Below are positions 59,670 through 64,000 of a stretch of DNA of 64,000 bases, piece by piece. Every line of letters begins with the position of its first letter. Positions within the stretch are counted from its first letter, which is position 1. The notes below the pieces were generated by a model. That model was not told the DNA's origin, searched no databases, and saw only the letters and a program-made list of their open reading frames with translations. The position numbers and the translations under genes were made by a program. The DNA comes from Massilia sp. NR 4-1 (GTDB lineage Bacteria > Pseudomonadota > Gammaproteobacteria > Burkholderiales > Burkholderiaceae_D), in assembly GCF_001191005.1 (NCBI RefSeq), contig NZ_CP012201.1:1860001-1924000 (forward strand). The letters run 5' to 3'.

Positions 59670-61237
59670 GCTTCGCCTCCCTCGCCCTGATCGATCCCCT
59701 GCTGCGCACGCTGGAAGAACTGGGCTACGACACGCCCACGCCAGTGCAGAAGCAGGCCATCCCCGCCGTACTGGCGGGACGCGACCTGCTGGCGGCCGCA
59801 CAGACCGGTACCGGCAAGACCGCCGGTTTCGCCCTGCCACTGCTGCAGCGCCTGACCATGGACCCGGCGCAGGCCGGTGCGCATGCGGTGCGCTGCCTGG
59901 TGCTGGTGCCGACGCGCGAGCTGGCGGAGCAGGTATACGAGAGCTTCCGCAAATACGGCGGCAAGCTGCCGCTGCGCTCTTACGTCGCTTATGGCGGCGT
60001 GCCGATGGAGCCGCAGATCGCCAAGCTGCGCAAGGGCCTCGACGTGCTGGTGGCAACGCCTGGCCGCCTGCTCGACCTGCACCGCCAAGGCGCCCTGCTG
60101 CTCGATCAGTTGCAAACCCTGGTACTGGACGAAGCCGACCGCATGCTCGACCTGGGCTTCTCGCGCGACCTGGACGCGGTGTTTGCCGCCGTGCCGAAGC
60201 AACGCCAGACCTTGCTGTTCTCGGCCACCTTCTCGGACGCCATCCGCGGCATGGCGGCGGGACTGCTGCGCGACCCGCTCTCGATCCAGGCCAGCCCACG
60301 CAATACCACGGCCAAGGCGGTGCGCCAGCATGTCATCACCACCGACAAGAAATCCAAGCCGGAGCTATTCCTGCATCTGCTGCACAAGCGCGGCTGGGGC
60401 CAGGTCATGGTCTTCGTGAAAACCCGCAAAGGCACCGACCAGCTGGTGGCGACGCTGCAGGCGGCCGGCGTCAGCGCCGACGCCATCCACGGCGACAAGC
60501 CGCAGCCGGCCCGCCTGCGCGCGCTGGAACGCTTCAAGGCCGGACAGGTGCAGATCCTGGCGGCCACCGACGTGGCGGCACGCGGCCTGGATATCCAGGC
60601 GCTGCCGCTGGTGGTCAATTTCGACCTGCCGACCGTGGCCGAGGATTATGTGCACCGCATCGGCCGTACCGGCCGCGCGGGCGCCGAGGGCGAGGCCATT
60701 TCGCTGGTGTGCGCCGATGAAGTGGAGCTGCTGCGTGCCATCGAAACCCTGATCCGCCAAGTGCTGCCGCGCACTGAGGAAGACGGCTTTGAAGCCGACC
60801 ACCGCGTCCCCTCCACCGGCACGCCGGCTACCCAGGCGGACGGCAAGCAGCGTTCCGGCGCAGCCAAGCAAGGCAGGCCTGGCACCGCGGCACGGCCTGC
60901 CCAGGGTGCAACCGGAACAAATGGCAAGAATGCGCGTCCGGCGCGGCAGGAATCCACGCAGCAGCGGCCATCAGGCCCGGTTGCTTCACAGGCGCGCAGC
61001 AAGCCAGTCCAGGCGCCACCGGCACGCGCGCTGCCTGGCGGCGGCGGAACCGGCGGCGCGGCGCGGAACGCCCGTGGCGTGGCCGCAAACGGCCCGGCGG
61101 CACGCGCGCTCCCGCAAGGCAAAGTCGTCGTCGCGGGAGGACGCGGTGTGAAATCGGCGGCGAAGGCTGCGGCCAAATCCGCCGCATCGCCGTCCGGCGC
61201 GCGCGCCAAGACTGGCGGCCGGCCAAGCAAACGCTAA
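59666..61237 (+). CDS. rhlE: DEAD-box RNA helicase (RhlE type)
   Basis: A 523-residue helicase. Motifs are Q (GYDTPTPVQKQAIP), I AQTGTGKTAGF, II VLDEADRMLD, III SATFS, V ARGLDIQ and VI HRIGRTGRAG. About the last 150 residues form a low-complexity tail rich in Ala, Gly, Arg, Lys and Gln, typical of RhlE and likely RNA-binding. It may act in RNA turnover or ribosome assembly in the cold. It overlaps ltaE by 4 bases. Confidence 0.93.
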   Translation: MSFASLALIDPLLRTLEELGYDTPTPVQKQAIPAVLAGRDLLAAAQTGTGKTAGFALPLLQRLTMDPAQAGAHAVRCLVLVPTRELAEQVYESFRKYGGKLPLRSYVAYGGVPMEPQIAKLRKGLDVLVATPGRLLDLHRQGALLLDQLQTLVLDEADRMLDLGFSRDLDAVFAAVPKQRQTLLFSATFSDAIRGMAAGLLRDPLSIQASPRNTTAKAVRQHVITTDKKSKPELFLHLLHKRGWGQVMVFVKTRKGTDQLVATLQAAGVSADAIHGDKPQPARLRALERFKAGQVQILAATDVAARGLDIQALPLVVNFDLPTVAEDYVHRIGRTGRAGAEGEAISLVCADEVELLRAIETLIRQVLPRTEEDGFEADHRVPSTGTPATQADGKQRSGAAKQGRPGTAARPAQGATGTNGKNARPARQESTQQRPSGPVASQARSKPVQAPPARALPGGGGTGGAARNARGVAANGPAARALPQGKVVVAGGRGVKSAAKAAAKSAASPSGARAKTGGRPSKR

Positions 61238-61284
61238 GAATATGATGGGCCGCAAGCGCGGCCCGGCAACACTCGGAGAATTGA

Positions 61285-62256
61285 ATGAAGCAGTATCTGG
61301 AACTGATCCAAACCGTAATCGACCAAGGCAGCTGGCAGGACAACCGCACCGGCATCCGCACCCTGAGCATGCCGGGCGCAATGATGCGCTTCGACCTGAA
61401 AGAAGGTTTCCCTGCCGTCACCACCAAGAAGCTGGCCTTCAAATCCGTGGTCGGTGAGCTGTGCGCCTTCATGCGCGCCTCGCGCAGCGCCGCCGATTTC
61501 CGCGCCCTGGGCTGCAAGGTCTGGGACCAGAACGCCAACGAAAACCAGCAGTGGCTAGACAACCCTTATCGCGCAGGCCTGGACGACCTCGGTCCCGTGT
61601 ACGGCGTGCAGTGGCGCCAATGGCCCGGCTACAAGCTGCTGGATGCGGACCAGGGCGAGCAGATCGCCGACGCGCTGCGCAACGGCTTCCGCCAGGTCGC
61701 GCCGCTGGAAGAAGGCGGCATCAAGAAAGTCCTGATGTACAAGGCCATCGACCAGTTGCGCGAGTGCCTGGACACCATCGTCAACAACCCATCCAGCCGC
61801 CGCATCCTGTTCCATGGCTGGAATCCAGCGGTGCTGGACCAGGTCGCCCTGCCCGCCTGCCACCTGCTATACCAGTTCATCCCCAATCTGGGCACGAAGG
61901 AAATCTCTCTCTGCCTCTATGTGCGCAGCAACGACCTGGGCCTGGGTACGCCGTTCAACCTGGCCGAAGGCGCGGCCCTGCTGGCCCTCGTCGGCCGCCT
62001 GACCGGCTACACGCCGCGCTGGTTCAGCTACTTCATCGGCGACGCCCACATCTACGAGAACCATATGGAGATGGTGCAGGAACAGCTCAAGCGCGAGCCG
62101 TTCCCGGCGCCGCGCCTGCTGATCGCCGACCGCGTGCCGGATTTCGCCAAGACCGGCAAGTACGAACCGGAATGGCTGGAGAAAGTCGAGCCTTCCGACT
62201 TCAGCCTGGAAGGCTACCAGCACCACGCGCCGATCACGGCACCGATGGCGGTTTGA
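61285..62256 (+). CDS. thyA: Thymidylate synthase
   Basis: A 323-residue enzyme that makes dTMP from dUMP with methylene-tetrahydrofolate. LIQTVIDQGSWQDNRTGIRT is the start and the catalytic Cys is in LPACHLLYQF at about residue 192; FNLAEGAALLALVGRLTGYT is the dUMP region (Asn) and GDAHIYENHMEMVQEQLKRE closes it. It is longer than the 264-residue E. coli enzyme, matching the longer bacterial type with an insert near 90-150. Its end overlaps the convergent serine hydrolase gene by 23 bases. Confidence 0.96.
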   Translation: MKQYLELIQTVIDQGSWQDNRTGIRTLSMPGAMMRFDLKEGFPAVTTKKLAFKSVVGELCAFMRASRSAADFRALGCKVWDQNANENQQWLDNPYRAGLDDLGPVYGVQWRQWPGYKLLDADQGEQIADALRNGFRQVAPLEEGGIKKVLMYKAIDQLRECLDTIVNNPSSRRILFHGWNPAVLDQVALPACHLLYQFIPNLGTKEISLCLYVRSNDLGLGTPFNLAEGAALLALVGRLTGYTPRWFSYFIGDAHIYENHMEMVQEQLKREPFPAPRLLIADRVPDFAKTGKYEPEWLEKVEPSDFSLEGYQHHAPITAPMAV

Positions 62257-63346
62257 CCGGCGCTTTGGCGGCGCCTTGCAGAATCTGGATGCCCAGGTCA
62301 TCCACTCCCGACTCCACATTGGACAGGATGAATACGCCGCGGCGGTTCTTGCTATCGAAGGCGATGAAGCTGGCGTAGCCGCCAGTGCCGCCGTTATGCC
62401 ATAGCAGTTTGACACCCGGCAATGCTGCCGGCAGCCAGCCCAGCAGCTGCTGCCGTGACTGGGCACGCAGCAGCGCCGCTTTCAACGGCGTCTCGTCCGG
62501 ATTCAGGTTCGCGGCCATGAAGCGCAGCATATCGTTCCCCGATGAGCGCAAACCTCCGGCACCGGCCAAGACGTCAAAGTCCCAGTTCAAAACGGGTTCG
62601 CGCGACTCCGAATGGCCGGTCGCGAGCCTGGCCTGCTGGCTCGGCGACAGGGCAAGCACCGTGTCCAGCATTTGCAAGGGCTCCACCACCCGCTGCCGCA
62701 CCAGGGTCGCGTAATCTGTACGCGCACGCTGCGCCAACGCATGGCCGAGCAATCCCACGCCGACATTGGAGTATTCCACCGTGGCGCCGATCTCTCGCTT
62801 CAGCCGATGGTCGGCCAGAAAACCATACAGATTTTGCTCGGTATAGTCGACATAGGGGTTCTCCATACTGGCCGGCGCAAAATTATCCGGCAGGCTCGGC
62901 AGGCCCGAGGTGTGCTGCGACAGATTGAGCAAGGTGATTTGCTTGTTGCCGCGGCGCGGCACCGATACCTGCTCCGGCAGCAGTTGGGTCACCGGATCGG
63001 TCACTGCCAGCTCGCCCTTTTCGGCCATATCGGCCAACGCAATGGCGGTGAAGACCTTGGTGATCGAGCCGATTTCAAACACCGTCTCGCCATCCACCGG
63101 ACGGCCATCTTTCAGGCGCGTTACGCCGTGGCTGACGATGCGCCGTCCATTCTCGTCAATCAGGCCGACCACCATCCCGACACCGCGCTTTTCCACATCG
63201 ATGCGCTGTTGCAGCAGCGCCTGGACCTCGGCGTCATTGAAGGCTGCCAGCGCCGAAGCCTGTACGCCCCAGACCATGGCGAACGCCACCAGCACCTTGT
63301 CCAGCGGGCGGCAGATCCGCCTGTCTTCCACGCTCATCTCTCGCAT
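62234..63346 (-). CDS. Class C beta-lactamase-like serine hydrolase
   Basis: A 370-residue exported protein. A hydrophobic segment near residues 18-34 (VLVAFAMVWGVQASALA) suggests a signal peptide. EIGSITKVFTAIALADM has the SxxK nucleophile, VEYSNVGVGLLG the YxN motif and LWHNGGTGGYASFI the HxG-like triad motif. This set is shared by class C beta-lactamases, DD-peptidases and esterases; a beta-lactamase with resistance activity is not claimed. It overlaps the end of thyA by 23 bases. Confidence 0.88.
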   Translation of the reverse strand: MREMSVEDRRICRPLDKVLVAFAMVWGVQASALAAFNDAEVQALLQQRIDVEKRGVGMVVGLIDENGRRIVSHGVTRLKDGRPVDGETVFEIGSITKVFTAIALADMAEKGELAVTDPVTQLLPEQVSVPRRGNKQITLLNLSQHTSGLPSLPDNFAPASMENPYVDYTEQNLYGFLADHRLKREIGATVEYSNVGVGLLGHALAQRARTDYATLVRQRVVEPLQMLDTVLALSPSQQARLATGHSESREPVLNWDFDVLAGAGGLRSSGNDMLRFMAANLNPDETPLKAALLRAQSRQQLLGWLPAALPGVKLLWHNGGTGGYASFIAFDSKNRRGVFILSNVESGVDDLGIQILQGAAKAPVKPPSVP

Positions 63347-63357
63347 AAGAACTCCAT

Positions 63358-63984
63358 TCAGGGCTGCATTGACGCGACCAGATCCCCGAAGTACTGCGGT
63401 TCACGGGTTTGGAAGAGCCGATACCAGGCTTCCAGGGTTTCCGGTTTGAAGACGCCAAGCAGACCGATAACCTCGCGCGCGAACTCCAGCGGCGCCAGGC
63501 CGGAGGCGGTAATCAGGTTGGCGTCGCGCCAGGCCGGTGCTTCCTGATAATGGGCGGCGCCGGCGTATTCGGGATAGGAGGCCAGCAAGTTGTCCTTATT
63601 GTTGGCGGTATGCGGACGATGGTTGAGCGCCCCGATGCGTGCCAAACCATCGGCGCCGCCACAGATCGCGGCCACATTCCGCCCTTCCGCCAGCGCGGTC
63701 CCGGCGAAATGCAGAAAGGGATCGCCGTGCTGCGGGTCTTCCCACAACTCGCTGCCTGGCAGTACCAGCAGATCGTTCTCGTCCAGGCTCAGCTCCGGCA
63801 GCACCAGGTCCGGCTTGATTTCCATGCCGCCCATGGTGCGGATGGGAGAAGGCGTCAGGCCTACTTTCAGAATCTCGCAATCGGTTTCCGGGTTGCGGAA
63901 AAACCGTTTGCTGTACAGCTCCGCCGTCAGATAAGCGATTTCCCAATCCGCCAGGGTGTCCAGCACTGCCAGATAAACTTTCAT
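63358..63984 (-). CDS. DJ-1/PfpI family protein (class I glutamine amidotransferase-like)
   Basis: A 208-residue protein with the nucleophile elbow VAAICGGADGLARIG (Cys109 approximately) and an N-terminal acidic residue in LADWEIAYLTAELY. The family includes proteases, chaperones and glyoxalase-like enzymes; the function here is not known. It lies 11 bases upstream of the serine hydrolase on the same strand, so the two are probably cotranscribed. Only 16 bases remain to the window edge. Confidence 0.88.
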   Translation of the reverse strand: MKVYLAVLDTLADWEIAYLTAELYSKRFFRNPETDCEILKVGLTPSPIRTMGGMEIKPDLVLPELSLDENDLLVLPGSELWEDPQHGDPFLHFAGTALAEGRNVAAICGGADGLARIGALNHRPHTANNKDNLLASYPEYAGAAHYQEAPAWRDANLITASGLAPLEFAREVIGLLGVFKPETLEAWYRLFQTREPQYFGDLVASMQP

Positions 63985-64000
63985 GGCATTTCTCCTATTT

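Noticed and set aside
62234..63346. Beta-lactamase resistance gene
   Set aside because: SxxK, YxN and HxG motifs are shared with esterases and peptidases; nothing shows beta-lactam hydrolysis.
1..64000. CRISPR array
   Set aside because: No set of regularly spaced repeats was seen on either strand.

Overview
The window is from a high-GC betaproteobacterium. The chromosomal gene set (dnaQ-rnhA-methyltransferase-gloB cluster, aceB, upp, aroC, thyA, several c-di-GMP proteins), a DUF3717-type gene and REP-like hairpins with a GGGGTC core suggest Burkholderiales, probably Oxalobacteraceae (Massilia/Janthinobacterium/Duganella-like). This placement is inferred from gene content; no search was run. 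No CRISPR array or rRNA was seen.

Left part, 1-27344, is accessory DNA. At 1-7007 a low-GC minus-strand pair encodes a secreted TIG/beta-repeat protein followed by a giant RHS/YD-repeat protein that runs off the left edge. At 7182-7706 a frameshifted IS256-family transposase fragment abuts a plasmid-like block. That block (7765-16042) has a type IVB (IncI Tra / Dot-Icm-like) order dotD-dotC-dotB-icmT, preceded by a MOBP-type relaxase and a MobC-like protein. Divergent to these lie a small HTH protein, a ParA-like ATPase and a membrane protein resembling an stbABC operon. The intergenic region between the two arms holds an inverted repeat next to a TACCCTG|T sequence, a candidate oriT. Two small paralogous genes with strong ribosome binding sites are nested in another frame inside the relaxase gene. 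From 21486 down to 16140 runs a train of small minus-strand genes, almost all unknown, with AGGAAA-like ribosome binding sites and a shared palindromic motif also found upstream of mobC. A short tyrosine recombinase (21539-22213), a decayed gene, a DUF1173 gene, and an FNR-type regulator divergent from a small unknown gene follow. An Xis-like protein plus a DUF3596-type integrase end the island at the 3' end of tRNA-Val(CAC).

Right part, 27345-64000, is ordinary chromosome with dense genes: dnaQ, rnhA, a methyltransferase, gloB, a DsbA-like isomerase, a REP-like element, malate synthase with a divergent LysR regulator, a cold-shock protein, an Hpt protein, upp, an AidB-like acyl-CoA dehydrogenase, a GGDEF-EAL protein translationally coupled to an HDOD protein, an MFS transporter, aroC, a response regulator with a degenerate GGDEF and an intact EAL domain, a CBS protein, an O-acetylhomoserine sulfhydrylase, a hydrolase, a YihY protein, wrbA, DUF2069, a GlcD-like oxidase, DUF4124, an ABC permease plus lipocalin-like partner, an MsbA-like exporter, threonine aldolase, rhlE, thyA, a class C beta-lactamase-like hydrolase and a DJ-1/PfpI protein.

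The most interesting material is the plasmid-like block: a truncated type IVB transfer system, candidate oriT, overprinted relaxase, shared operator and a cargo of uncharacterised small genes.
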